Made by a program: the position numbers and the translations under genes
Notes under the pieces: model-generated
The model's input: only the letters and a program-made list of their open reading frames with translations
Database searches by the model: none
Told to the model about the DNA's origin: nothing
Assembly (NCBI RefSeq): GCF_024699275.1
Contig: NZ_JAILPX010000041.1
Coordinates: forward strand, 25,475-89,474
DNA length: 64,000 nucleotides
From: Selenomonas sp.
Lineage (GTDB): Bacteria; Bacillota_C; Negativicutes; Selenomonadales; Selenomonadaceae
Reading direction: 5' to 3'
Shown here: in pieces, positions 35,139-44,454 of the stretch
How the letters are laid out: the number at the start of each line of letters is the position of its first letter
How positions within the stretch are numbered: position 1 is the stretch's first letter

Positions 35139-37727
35139 TCAGCTGTTCTGCAGGTACTTGCGCGGCAGATTCTTTACCATCCGGCTCATATGCCGATAAT
35201 GACCATACATGGTCTGCGACCAGGACAGGAACAACTGTTTCTTTGCTCTGGTCATTGCCACATAAAAAAGCCGGAATTCCTCATCCAGACGGCCGCTTTT
35301 CTCTGCCTGAAAACCGGGGAAATTCCCCTCCTGTAAGCCTGCTAAAAAAACATAATCAAATTCTGAGCCCTTAGCCTGATGAATGGTAATAATGGGAATC
35401 TGCCGACGGCGGGTCAGCGTATCCAGTTCTGTGTTGGAAAGCGTTGTATAACGCAAAAAACGCTCAATTGCATCCAAGGGACGGATGGCTTCATCATCCA
35501 ATTCCTTGGCCTGCCGGAACAAATCGCGCAAATGCTCTACCCGCTGTGGTTCCTTATGGCGGATATAGTATTGATCCATCCCCCAGCTCACCACGATTTT
35601 TCCCAATAATTGCCAGGGACGCAAACGAGCAGCTTCTCTCCGAACCTCTGCCAGCTTTACGGCCCATTCTGTAAACAATCCCCCATACTGCTCCATAATC
35701 TTGCGCCGCAGCTCCACATTCGGCTGCAAATCCCGCTCTACTGCATAGAGCAGGATTTCCGCCGTAGCCAGAATATCGTCCAGAGCATCGTGAGATGATG
35801 GGTGACTGACCTGACAATACTTGCCCAAAAATTCCAGTTTATGGTTGGGCAGGTTGGGATAAAAGCGCCGAAAAATATCCAGCGTATCATAAAACTGCGG
35901 ATAATCCAGCTGCGGCATATCCAGGCGGGAAAGCTCACTGCCCAAGATGCGCAAATCGTAGGTAACATTATGTCCTACCAATACAGCCCCCTGAGCAAAT
36001 TGACAAAAATCCCGCAGAACCTGTCGCGGATCTTCTCCCTGCTCTGCCAGAAAATCATCGGTCAATCCATGTACCCTGACCGAATCCCCCACCTTAGCCA
36101 AGGGTTTAATCAGTCGTACAAATCTCTCCCTGACACCGCCATTTTTATCCAGCCGTATACCGGCAATCTGGATGATTTCATCCCGGGTAGTATCCACACC
36201 AGTGGACTCCACATCAAAGACCACAACGTTTTCTGCCGCCAAGGCCGCCAGCAGTCCTCCATAGGGGTCACCAGACTGCCGGGCCTTTTCCTCCACAAAA
36301 TCCGTCAAGCGGATTCCTGAACGGCGAATTTCCTCGCTGGACAACTTCTTGATGGTGGCAGGGCCAATCCCCTGGGCAAAACGATTCAATACCCGCACCA
36401 GACTGGCCACATCGTGCTGATTCATCGCCAGCTTCAATACCGCTAAAGCATCCTTTACCTCCTGCCGGCGAAAGAACTTCTGTTCATCGATCAGCATAAA
36501 GGGCAACCGCTCATTTTCCGGTACAAAGCGCCCCAAAGCGCGGAAATGAGCGGACAACTCTTTATTGTAGCGGTTGCTGCGCGTTAAGATACAGACCCGG
36601 CCATAATCCTCCACCGGCAACTGCTGAATCCGATAATAAATCCATTGGGCCTCCTCACTGAAATCCATTGCTCCCTTTAGGACAATCGGATTGCCAAGGT
36701 CACGACTCACTGCCTGCAGGCCATCTGGATAGAGCAAATTCACCCGCTCGGGAAAAGAATTCCTCAGCCAGTCAAAAGAAGCATTGAGCAGTACCTGGGT
36801 TGCCCGATAATTTTCATGAAGCACTATACGCTGTGGATGATAATCCTGCTGAAATTGCCGCAGAACCAATTCCGGATGAGATCCCCGCCATTCATAAATG
36901 GTCTGAAAATAGTCTCCGCACAAAAGCAGGTGACTTGCCCCAAATAGCTGCGATATAATGCGGTATTCCAGCAAACTCGTATCCTGCACCTCATCGATGT
37001 TAATGTAAACAAAACGCCGTGCCCATTTGGCAGCCACACTGTCCTGCCGAAAAAGTTCATCCACCTGTACCAAAAGATCGGTAAAATCCAGCCCATGAAG
37101 CTCATGAAGCCGCTCGTCATAAAGGGCAGTCGTCTGCGCCCCCCATTGCTGCCAGCCCTCAAACAGACGCTGATGATACTGATAGGAATCATCGACTGCC
37201 AGATTTTTGATTGCCTGTAAATCCTCTTGCCACAGTCTGTTCAGCGTGGCAGTATAATCCTGTTCCAGATTACCGCTGTTTTGCGCATATTCTGCTTTCT
37301 TTTCTTTCAACTGATTGACCAGATTTTGTACCGCCCGCAATGGCCATTCTTCGGCTACGATTTCCTTAAGCAGGCCCTGGCAATCCATCTCATCAAAGAT
37401 GGTAAAATCCGTAAACAAATCCGAATGACGCTTAGCCTCCGTCTTGATTACCTCATAACAAAAACCATGGAAAGTCTTCACCATCACCCGGCTGCCATTA
37501 TCGCCAGCCCGTTTTTCCACCCGTTCCCGCATCTCCCGGCAAGCCTTATTGGTAAAGGTCAGGCAGAGTATTTCCTCCGGCAGGGCACGATTTTCCTCGA
37601 TAATATGCGCAATGCGGCAGGCCAGGGTATTGGTTTTGCCCGTCCCTGCAGGAGCCAGAAGCAAGATATTTGCTTCCAGTTCCTCTACTGCCTGCCGCTG
37701 TTCTTTATTCAGTTCTATCTCAGCCAT
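35139..37727 (-). CDS. UvrD/PcrA-type helicase with an inserted DEDDh 3'-5' exonuclease domain
   Basis: 862 residues. SF1A helicase motifs: Q-motif LNKEQRQAVEEL, Walker A LAPAGTGKTNTLA, motif Ia FTNKACREMRERV, Walker B INIDEVQDTSLLEY, motif III GDYFQTIYEWRGS, motif IV HENYRATQVLL, motif V ITIHQAKGSEFDYVFLAGL and motif VI FYVAMTRAKKQLF. Between about 500 and 665, inside the second helicase half, lies a DnaQ-like exonuclease with ExoI VVVFDVESTGVD, ExoII LVGHNVTYDLRIL and ExoIII SSHDALDDILAT, all four acidic ligands plus His intact. It should unwind DNA 3'-5' and degrade one strand, in repair or recombination. Its start overlaps the small upstream gene by 8 nt. Confidence 0.9.
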   Translation of the reverse strand: MAEIELNKEQRQAVEELEANILLLAPAGTGKTNTLACRIAHIIEENRALPEEILCLTFTNKACREMRERVEKRAGDNGSRVMVKTFHGFCYEVIKTEAKRHSDLFTDFTIFDEMDCQGLLKEIVAEEWPLRAVQNLVNQLKEKKAEYAQNSGNLEQDYTATLNRLWQEDLQAIKNLAVDDSYQYHQRLFEGWQQWGAQTTALYDERLHELHGLDFTDLLVQVDELFRQDSVAAKWARRFVYINIDEVQDTSLLEYRIISQLFGASHLLLCGDYFQTIYEWRGSHPELVLRQFQQDYHPQRIVLHENYRATQVLLNASFDWLRNSFPERVNLLYPDGLQAVSRDLGNPIVLKGAMDFSEEAQWIYYRIQQLPVEDYGRVCILTRSNRYNKELSAHFRALGRFVPENERLPFMLIDEQKFFRRQEVKDALAVLKLAMNQHDVASLVRVLNRFAQGIGPATIKKLSSEEIRRSGIRLTDFVEEKARQSGDPYGGLLAALAAENVVVFDVESTGVDTTRDEIIQIAGIRLDKNGGVRERFVRLIKPLAKVGDSVRVHGLTDDFLAEQGEDPRQVLRDFCQFAQGAVLVGHNVTYDLRILGSELSRLDMPQLDYPQFYDTLDIFRRFYPNLPNHKLEFLGKYCQVSHPSSHDALDDILATAEILLYAVERDLQPNVELRRKIMEQYGGLFTEWAVKLAEVRREAARLRPWQLLGKIVVSWGMDQYYIRHKEPQRVEHLRDLFRQAKELDDEAIRPLDAIERFLRYTTLSNTELDTLTRRRQIPIITIHQAKGSEFDYVFLAGLQEGNFPGFQAEKSGRLDEEFRLFYVAMTRAKKQLFLSWSQTMYGHYRHMSRMVKNLPRKYLQNS

Positions 37728-37914
37728 TTACATCCAACGCCGCCTCAAACACTTCCACACAGGATTTCTTCTGTTTTGCTGCCAGTATCTCCTCATAGCT
37801 GGCAGGGGTCATCCCCATGCGCAGGAACTTCTCATGCAGTTCAATGGCCTGATCTGCCGCCGCTTCCGTAATGCCAAGCTTTTTTGCTGCACTCTTGAAT
37901 TCTTCTGCTGTCAT
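37720..37914 (-). CDS. Small helical protein coupled to the helicase gene
   Basis: Not recognised. 64 residues, ATG at 37914 with AAGGG about 10 nt upstream. It is acidic to neutral, soluble and predicted helical, with SAAKKLGITEAAADQAIELH resembling a short helix-turn-helix or UBA-like pair. Its stop codon overlaps the start of the helicase-exonuclease gene by 8 nt, so the two are translated together; it may be a partner or regulator of that enzyme. Confidence 0.65.
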   Translation of the reverse strand: MTAEEFKSAAKKLGITEAAADQAIELHEKFLRMGMTPASYEEILAAKQKKSCVEVFEAALDVNG

Positions 37915-38026
37915 AAACGATCATCCCTTCTAATTGTCAAACTAATACTATGCTTATATTTCCACCTACAGAAGAAAAATCCTGCCCTGCACCGCAAAAA
38001 TCCCCTAGCTGCTGATTCTTTGCTCA

Positions 38027-40420
38027 CTATTCTCTATAGGAATTCATACACATTTTTTGACCGTCCGTACGAAAAACAATGGCGCCATTCCGATCCGTCC
38101 GCAAAACCCTGACCTGCATTTTTCCCAATCGTTCCAAAACAGCCTTTTTCGGATGGCCAAAATTGTTTTCTGCTCCCACACAGATTACCGCATATTGCGG
38201 ATTGACGGCTTCTAAAAAGGCTGCCGAACTGCTGGTATCCGAACCATGATGACCAACTTTCAGCACCGTGCTCTGCGGATTGATTCCAGCCGCCAAAAGT
38301 GCTCCCTCTCCTTCTACGGTCAAATCGCCCGTAAATAAGAAGCTGGCCTTACCATAAGACACTCGATAGACATTGGAAGCTTCATTTCCGGTCTTATGTT
38401 CCCCATGATTTCCCTCCGGGGCATAAAGCACTTCTATGGTTACATCATCTACAGTACGCTTTTCTCCCTGCTGAGCTCGATGAAATTTACGCAGCCAACG
38501 ATCATTATCCCCAAATCTCATGCTGTGCGCATATTCAGCAACCCCTTCATCAGCAGTTATTACCTGGCTAACGGGAATTTTCTTCAATATTGAACCACAC
38601 CCCGCTGCATGATCTTCATGAGCATGGGTAAGATACACACCATCCAACTGCCGGACACCATAATGCAATAAATAGGGAACATCCACCTTGGCCCCCACGT
38701 CAAAAGCCCCGTCCCTTGTACCACCCGTATCCACCATAAAGGCATGTCCATGGGGCGTGATAATCAAAGCCGCATCCCCCTGCCCCACATCCAGGAAATG
38801 AACCTGCAGTTCCTGGGGTTTAGACAGCTGCCAGCTGATTACAAAGACAAACACCACCAGTATTACTGTTCCCAACATTTTCCAGCCTGCTTTAATGGCG
38901 GCCCATATTTTCTGCCGCTGCTCATCCTGCAGCAGGAACAAGCCCAACAAGGCATAATAGACGCCCGTCCAGCCGCCATTCAGGGCTGGAATCCAGATCT
39001 GGCTGGCTGGCAAAGCAGCGATTTTTACCGTCAATTCCGTCACCAGCCCCAATATCAAACTATCGCAGGCAAAGGCAATTCCCCCCAGTACGGGAAATAA
39101 AAAAGCCGCTGCACCAGCAAAAAGCCCTAAGACAATCATCCCCTCCACCAAGGGTACTACCAGAAGATTCGCCAATAAGGAAGACAAGGATAACTGATTA
39201 AAATACCAAGCCAGCACAGGCAAGGTGGATAGCTGTGCCGCTAAGGTTATGGAAAGGCCCGCTGCGATATAAGAATTGCAGCCCCGCTGCCGAAAAAAGC
39301 CTTGCCAGACAGGCGCCAGATACAACAGTCCAGCCGTAGCCAGAAAAGAGAGCTGAAAGCTGATATGAAAAAGCAGCAAAGGCGAAACCAGCAACATTCC
39401 CAATCCTGTCAGCAACAATATTCGCCTGGCATCCCTTTCTCTATCCAAAGCAAGAGCGATAAAGGCCACCCCTCCCATAATCCCCGCACGAATGACCGGC
39501 GGCACGGCCCCTGCCAACAGACTGTAGATAACAATTATCCCTACCACCAACACCGCCGTGACCTTCTTCGGCAGACGGAGTAAATTCCCCAGCCCTGCCA
39601 TGACAGCCGCCAGCAAACTGATATGCGAGCCAGATACCGATAGCAAATGGATAAGACCACTGGTCGTAAATGCCTCTAACAACCTTAATTCTACCCCATC
39701 ATACCCTCCAAAGAGCAGAGCAAAGATCGCTGCCACATCTTCCTTCGGCATAACCTTTTGCATATTCTCACGATAATGGCGGCGAATCTCCACCAAGCTC
39801 CGGAAAAAAATTTCCACTTCTTCATGCTCTACCCTTATGCCCTGCTTGCCCACTGACAGGGAAGCCGTAATACCTTGGCACTTAAGCAGCATCCTTGTAT
39901 CCAGCTGACCAGGATTCTGGTAACCATGCGGTATACGGACCTTACCTGAGGCCCTTACCTTATCGCCAATCTGCACGGCAGTAGCTTCAGGGCTGCGCGC
40001 ATATACATAAAGGCCGCCACTGGCTTTTTGCCAATTTTTCCCCGACAGCTTCACACGCGTGATATCCAGCAGATAACGCTGCTTTTTCTGGCCGTCATAA
40101 TCCTCCGTAAGCCGGGGTTCTTCCCGCAGTATCCCCTCCACCTTTACCAGCTCAGATGCAAAATGCGAAATATCCTGTTCGGACAGATGATTCGCTGCCC
40201 CAAAACGCAGCATCCCCAGTAAAAAACAAACGGCCAGCATGACCAGACACGTCCAGTTCTTCACCTGCCAGCAGCCATAGACCGATAACAACAGCATAAC
40301 AAGCAGCAACGACAGAAGTATTCCCGCTGGCAAGACCAACAAACTGGCACTGACAATCCCCGTGCCCAAGGCCAAAAGCAAACCTGCTAAAAATATTTCC
40401 TGGTCCTGCCCGATTTTCAT
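38027..40420 (-). CDS. comEC: ComEC/Rec2 DNA-uptake channel
   Basis: 797 residues from the ATG at 40420 (a GTG at 40435 is possible). The N-terminal DUF4131-type region with membrane helices and an OB-like part (about 100-200) is followed by the Competence domain, 7-8 helices starting near LLSVSGSHISLLAAVMAGLG, then a metallo-beta-lactamase domain (about 535-790) with HFLDVGQGDAALI and the metal site THAHEDHAAG near 600, and GHHGSDTSS. ComEC carries single-stranded DNA through the inner membrane in natural transformation; the C-terminal domain may degrade the second strand. It lies 18 nt after comEA, the usual operon order. Confidence 0.95.
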   Translation of the reverse strand: MKIGQDQEIFLAGLLLALGTGIVSASLLVLPAGILLSLLLVMLLLSVYGCWQVKNWTCLVMLAVCFLLGMLRFGAANHLSEQDISHFASELVKVEGILREEPRLTEDYDGQKKQRYLLDITRVKLSGKNWQKASGGLYVYARSPEATAVQIGDKVRASGKVRIPHGYQNPGQLDTRMLLKCQGITASLSVGKQGIRVEHEEVEIFFRSLVEIRRHYRENMQKVMPKEDVAAIFALLFGGYDGVELRLLEAFTTSGLIHLLSVSGSHISLLAAVMAGLGNLLRLPKKVTAVLVVGIIVIYSLLAGAVPPVIRAGIMGGVAFIALALDRERDARRILLLTGLGMLLVSPLLLFHISFQLSFLATAGLLYLAPVWQGFFRQRGCNSYIAAGLSITLAAQLSTLPVLAWYFNQLSLSSLLANLLVVPLVEGMIVLGLFAGAAAFLFPVLGGIAFACDSLILGLVTELTVKIAALPASQIWIPALNGGWTGVYYALLGLFLLQDEQRQKIWAAIKAGWKMLGTVILVVFVFVISWQLSKPQELQVHFLDVGQGDAALIITPHGHAFMVDTGGTRDGAFDVGAKVDVPYLLHYGVRQLDGVYLTHAHEDHAAGCGSILKKIPVSQVITADEGVAEYAHSMRFGDNDRWLRKFHRAQQGEKRTVDDVTIEVLYAPEGNHGEHKTGNEASNVYRVSYGKASFLFTGDLTVEGEGALLAAGINPQSTVLKVGHHGSDTSSSAAFLEAVNPQYAVICVGAENNFGHPKKAVLERLGKMQVRVLRTDRNGAIVFRTDGQKMCMNSYRE

Positions 40421-40438
40421 GCCATCACATCCCACAAA

Positions 40439-41011
40439 TCAAATGCAAATTTTATCCTTCAACTTGTTAAATTTAGCATCTCCGATGCCGCGAATCTTTT
40501 TGATATCCTCAATGGCTTGAAATGCCCCTTCCGTCTCCCGGTACTCAATGATCCGTTTGGCCATGGCAGGACCTATCCCCGGCAAGGTATCCAACGCCTT
40601 TTCATCTGCAGTATTGATATTGATTCGTTCGTCATCCGCCCGGATTTTTTCCCCCTTCGCTGACTCATGCTGACCATTGCGCCCCTGTTTTTCTGGCACC
40701 CTGAGCTGCTGACCATCCTTCATTCTTTGCGCCATATTGACCTTTTCGCTATCTGCAGTGGGCAGCAAACCACCACAGGCATTGACAGCATCTGCAGCCC
40801 GCGCCTCTTCTGCAATCTTTACCAGCCCGGGCCTATTGACCGCTCCTGTAACATAAACAGTTATCTCCCGGTCAGGCAGAGTTTCAGAATCCGGTTCCGC
40901 ATTATCCAGAACAACTGCAGAATTCTCCCGATAGGCACCATAATAAGTTCCACCAATTATTGCCAGCAAAAGAATAATTAAGACAAAAATCTGTTTCCTG
41001 TACATTGGCAT
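40439..41011 (-). CDS. comEA: ComEA helix-hairpin-helix DNA-binding protein
   Basis: 190 residues: one N-terminal membrane anchor (IFVLIILLLAIIGGTYYGAY), an SLBB domain (ITVYVTGAVNRPGLVKI, about 50-100), a polar linker, and two helix-hairpin-helix motifs (ININTADEKALDTLPGIGPA and IEDIKKIRGIGDAKFNKL). This is the full ComEA architecture. It binds incoming DNA on the outer face of the inner membrane and hands it to ComEC. The start has only a weak ribosome site; a short shift of the start is possible. Confidence 0.93.
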   Translation of the reverse strand: MPMYRKQIFVLIILLLAIIGGTYYGAYRENSAVVLDNAEPDSETLPDREITVYVTGAVNRPGLVKIAEEARAADAVNACGGLLPTADSEKVNMAQRMKDGQQLRVPEKQGRNGQHESAKGEKIRADDERININTADEKALDTLPGIGPAMAKRIIEYRETEGAFQAIEDIKKIRGIGDAKFNKLKDKICI

Positions 41012-41065
41012 AAGACAATCATCATCCTTTATCCGCTATTCTCGTACATGAAATCTTCGCGGGCA

Positions 41066-41098
41066 TAAAAAAAACTCCTGCTCAAAGCAGAAGTTTTC
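41066..41098 (-). terminator. Terminator downstream of the 41.1-41.5 kb gene
   Basis: AAACTcCTGCT (41072-41082) pairs with AGCAGaAGTTT (41086-41096) with one mismatch and a 3-nt loop, followed on the minus strand by seven Ts. It lies between the unknown gene and comEA. Confidence 0.8.
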
Positions 41099-41124
41099 GT
41101 ATAAAAGATGATGATTGCTTATCC

Positions 41125-41478
41125 TTAGGCAATTTCTGTGCGGAAGAAATCTTCCACCCAGCTATTCCAGCCTAAATCATAAATATTATCTTCTCCCAGT
41201 TCATTCTGGTATTCAGCCAATGCGATGGACATCAAAGAATCGGCCACATAGCCATCATCCTCGTTTCCTGCTTCCGCATAGCCCTCGCGGACGGTATTGA
41301 CAATCTCCGTCAGACGCTCGGGACGCATATAAGCAATCCCTTCATACATGGCATCCAGATAATCCCGGGTATCCTTGCGATAATCTGCCGGTCTTGCCTT
41401 AACCGAATCCACAATCTGACGAATCCGGCTCAGGGCAATTAATTTAATTCTTGTTACATAAAGTTCCTTTGTATACAT
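41125..41478 (-). CDS. Hypothetical protein with an own promoter and terminator
   Basis: Not recognised. 117 residues from the ATG at 41478 (AGGGG 9 nt upstream; a GTG at 41487 abuts that site). Soluble, acidic in its C-terminal half (EAGNEDDGYVADS, GEDNIYDLGWNSW), predicted mostly helical, with RIKLIALSRIRQIVDSVKAR near the N-terminus. It is monocistronic. The upstream region carries a good promoter and several TGTATAC-type palindromes, one of them inside the first codons, suggesting a specific regulator or autoregulation. Confidence 0.65.
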   Translation of the reverse strand: MYTKELYVTRIKLIALSRIRQIVDSVKARPADYRKDTRDYLDAMYEGIAYMRPERLTEIVNTVREGYAEAGNEDDGYVADSLMSIALAEYQNELGEDNIYDLGWNSWVEDFFRTEIA

Positions 41479-41503
41479 ACATAACACCCCCTACCGTGGA
41501 TTT

Positions 41504-41532
41504 ATAATAACATAAGTTTACACTTTTATCAA
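41504..41532 (-). promoter_or_regulatory. Promoter of the 41.1-41.5 kb gene
   Basis: Minus-strand TTGATA (41527-41532), 17 nt, TATTAT (41504-41509). GTATGCATGTATAC (41536-41549) sits immediately upstream of the -35 box. Confidence 0.75.
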
Positions 41533-41612
41533 GTTGTATGCATGTATACTTACTATATTGTTTACTGAATTGTATGAATGTTATCTATGCGTATACAAAA
41601 TACCAATTTAGG

Positions 41613-41652
41613 AAAACAAAAAGCCCCGTGTTTATACGACACAGAGCTTTTA
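41613..41652 (-). terminator. Terminator of serA
   Basis: AAGCcCcGTGT (41621-41631) pairs with ACACaGaGCTT (41639-41649) with two mismatches; T-rich on the minus strand after it. Confidence 0.7.
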
Positions 41653-41680
41653 TTTAATCCTATAAACTATACCCTTCCCA

Positions 41681-43267
41681 TCAGATGGTATAGAAATTCA
41701 CCAATTTGGCGTCAATGATACCATCAATGCCTTTGACGTCCTTGAGCACAGCTGCAGGAATATCATGATCAATCGTCAGCACCATCAGGCTGGTTCCTTC
41801 CACTTCGGTCTTTCCTACCTGCATGCCGGAAATATTGATGCCATGAACCCCCAGGAATGTACCAATGGTACCGATAACCCCCGGTTTATTGATATGGGGA
41901 CATACCAGGATGCGTGCTTGAGGATCCACATCTACACGGAATTTATTGATGCGGACGATACGGGCTTCACTGCCAAAAAGCGTTCCTTGTACCGTTAGGC
42001 TCTTGCCACCGCCAATATCCGCTTTCACCGTAATGAGATTGGCAAAGTCCTCCGCTTCCTTCTTCTTGACTTCCGTCACCTTAATGCCGCGCTCCTTAGC
42101 CAGCCCAGGAGCGTTGACATAGTTGACATCATTTTCCATAACCGGATTCAGCAGGCCCTTCACCACAGCAGTGGTCAACATCCCCGTATTGACTTCCGTA
42201 ATCTCACCATTATAGGTTACTTCCACTTTCTTGACCGGCGCCTCCGCCAAGGATGCCACCGTACCGCCCAACCGTTCAGCCAGCGTAAGATAAGGCGCAA
42301 TGACCTTCATCACCTGCGGGGAAACCGGCGCCATATTGACAGCGGTTGCCACCGGCTCCCCCTTGAGGGCAGCCAGAATTCCTTCAGAAACATCCAAAGA
42401 TACACCCACCTGGGCTTCTACAGTAGAGGCTCCCAAATGCGGTGTCAGTACGATTCCCGGTACACCAACCAAGGGATGATCAGCCCCCACCGGCTCGCTG
42501 GAAAATACATCAATGGCTGCCCCAGCCACGATTCCCTGCTTGACGGCTTCGGCTAAATCCTCTTCCACAATAATTCCGCCGCGGGCACAGTTGACCAACC
42601 GCACGCCCTTCTTCATCTTCTTCATCTGTTCCATGCCAATCATACCCTTGGTATCGGGAGTCAACGGCATATGTACGGTGATGAAATCCGACTGGGCGAT
42701 AACATCATCCAAAGTTCCCACCGTTACCCCCAGGTCCTTGGCTCGGTCTTCGTTAATATAGGGATCATAGGCAATGACATGCATATCAAAGGCCATAGCC
42801 CGCTTAGCCACGCCGGACCCAATACGGCCCATGCCAATAACGCCCAGTGTCTTGTTCCGCAATTCCACCCCTACATACTGCTTGCGATTCCACTCGCCCT
42901 TCTGCATGGTCTCATTGGCTATGGGAATATTGCGGGACATGGCCAACATCATGGCCATCGTATGTTCCGTGGCAGCGATGGTATTACCGCCGGGGGAATT
43001 GATAACGATAATGCCCTTGGCGGTAGCCGCAGGAATATCGATATTATCCACACCCACACCGGCGCGGCCGATAATCTTCAGCTTTTCTGCCCGATTGATG
43101 ACTTCTGCCGTTACTTTAGAGGCAGAACGCACCATCAATGCATCATACTGAGGAATAACTTCCAACAGTTCTTCAGCGGAAATCTTATCCCGCACATCTA
43201 CTTCAAACTCCTTTTGCAAAAGCTCAATGCCTTTGGGCGAAATGCCATCAGCAGCCAAAACCTTCAT
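41681..43267 (-). CDS. serA: D-3-phosphoglycerate dehydrogenase
   Basis: 528 residues from the ATG at 43267 (AAGGAG 8 nt upstream; the ATG two codons earlier is too close to it). The NAD-binding domain has LGVIGMGRIGSGVAKRA, and the catalytic Arg/Glu/His lie in NCARGGIIVEEDL and VLTPHLGAST. The long C-terminal part has the intervening ASB domain and an ACT domain (RILVCPHINKPGVIGTIG), so it is the long, serine-regulated type. First step of serine synthesis from 3-phosphoglycerate. Its partner serC is 5 kb away on the other strand, not in an operon with it. Confidence 0.97.
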   Translation of the reverse strand: MKVLAADGISPKGIELLQKEFEVDVRDKISAEELLEVIPQYDALMVRSASKVTAEVINRAEKLKIIGRAGVGVDNIDIPAATAKGIIVINSPGGNTIAATEHTMAMMLAMSRNIPIANETMQKGEWNRKQYVGVELRNKTLGVIGMGRIGSGVAKRAMAFDMHVIAYDPYINEDRAKDLGVTVGTLDDVIAQSDFITVHMPLTPDTKGMIGMEQMKKMKKGVRLVNCARGGIIVEEDLAEAVKQGIVAGAAIDVFSSEPVGADHPLVGVPGIVLTPHLGASTVEAQVGVSLDVSEGILAALKGEPVATAVNMAPVSPQVMKVIAPYLTLAERLGGTVASLAEAPVKKVEVTYNGEITEVNTGMLTTAVVKGLLNPVMENDVNYVNAPGLAKERGIKVTEVKKKEAEDFANLITVKADIGGGKSLTVQGTLFGSEARIVRINKFRVDVDPQARILVCPHINKPGVIGTIGTFLGVHGINISGMQVGKTEVEGTSLMVLTIDHDIPAAVLKDVKGIDGIIDAKLVNFYTI

Positions 43268-43680
43268 TTCCATCGCTCCTTATAATCAGAATAACACTAC
43301 TCCATTATAGTTTATCCACTTTATGGTAGCAAGTGTATTTTTCGGAAAAACAAGTTTTATTTTTATTTCAGCTTTATGTTATTATTTTGCAGTATCTGTA
43401 ACCATATAGCCTTGAAATCATATTTTTCCCTCTGACTTAGCCTATAAAGCCACTACATGCTAAGCCCATAGACCGGAACACTTTCCCTAGTATTAGACAA
43501 ACCTAGGAAAAATATGCCAGCCTCCGGGCTCCTTTATAACACCGTTGCTCCATCTTTGCCATAGGCAAAACAATATCCGTTTGACGTTTCCACTAAGCGA
43601 GAACTATGTCCACTGCCTGTTTTTGCTATCCAGTTCCCCACCTGATAAGCATGGAACTTTTCCTGCCTGTTATAACGGAC
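43268..43680. other. 413-nt intergenic region between trpA and serA
   Basis: No clear gene. It contains several inverted repeats: TTTGCC/GGCAAA around 43555-43569, CCTAG/CTAGG around 43487-43507, and AGTTCC/GGAACT around 43633-43659. None is followed by a good T run, so a trpA terminator is not obvious. On the minus strand the frame of trpA stays open for 48 codons after its TAA (to 43534), without a start codon and ribosome site. Confidence 0.5.
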
Positions 43681-44454
43681 TTACAGCAGATTCCGAGGAT
43701 GCATGGACCTTACGTAGGCCCCCACATATTCCGGTGCATCCTTACCGTATTTTTCCAGCAATTTCACGATAGCCGAGCCCACGATTACACCATCAGCAAT
43801 CTGGGCCATCTTTTTAGACTGATCAGGGTTCGCTATGCCAAAGCCGATGGCACAGGGCACATCGGTAACCTTCCGGATGGCCGCCACCATTTCCGACAAA
43901 TTGGTGGTGATTTCCTGCCGTACCCCGGTAACGCCTAAACTGCTCACCACATAGATAAACCCTGTCGCTTCCCGGGCAATCATGGCAATGCGTTCATGGG
44001 ACGTGGGCGCAATCATGGAAATCAAATCCACGTTATATTTCTGGCTTAAGGTCAAAAACTCCTCTTTTTCTTCATAGGGTAAATCCGGAAGAATAATTCC
44101 ATCAATGCCCACCTGCTGACAGCGAGCGAAAAAATCTTTCCCCCCATAAGAAAATACCACATTGGCATAAGTCATAAAGACCAGCGGAACCTTCACCTCC
44201 AGCCGCAGTTCCTCCACCATCCTGAAAATTTTGTTGGTGGTGACACCATTCTGCAGAGCACCTAATGTGGAGCGCTGGATTACCGTCCCCTCGGCTGTAG
44301 GATCAGAGAAGGGAACCCCCAATTCGATAAGATCAGCACCATTATCTGCCGCTGCTTTTATGGCAGCCTTACTGGTCTCCATATCGGGAAAACCGCAGGT
44401 AAAGAAGGGAATAAAGGCTTTGCCGTCTTTGAATGCATTTGCAATATTACTCAT
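43681..44454 (-). CDS. trpA: Tryptophan synthase alpha subunit
   Basis: 257 residues from the ATG at 44454 behind GGGGGGAGG. The TIM barrel has catalytic Glu/Asp in [16 protein letters not shown], the phosphate site [16 protein letters not shown] and [12 protein letters not shown], and the flexible loop GVTGVRQEI. It cleaves indole-3-glycerol phosphate and channels indole to TrpB. It overlaps the end of trpB by 8 nt. Last gene of trpDCBA. Confidence 0.97.
   Translation of the reverse strand: MSNIANAFKDGKAFIPFFTCGFPDMETSKAAIKAAADNGADLIELGVPFSDPTAEGTVIQRSTLGALQNGVTTNKIFRMVEELRLEVKVPLVFMTYANVVFSYGGKDFFARCQQVGIDGIILPDLPYEEKEEFLTLSQKYNVDLISMIAPTSHERIAMIAREATGFIYVVSSLGVTGVRQEITTNLSEMVAAIRKVTDVPCAIGFGIANPDQSKKMAQIADGVIVGSAIVKLLEKYGKDAPEYVGAYVRSMHPRNLL

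Noticed and set aside
43480..43680. c-di-GMP or cobalamin riboswitch upstream of serA
   Set aside because: Some short matches (GCAAAG, CCGGAGGC) occur but not the ordered conserved blocks of either class.
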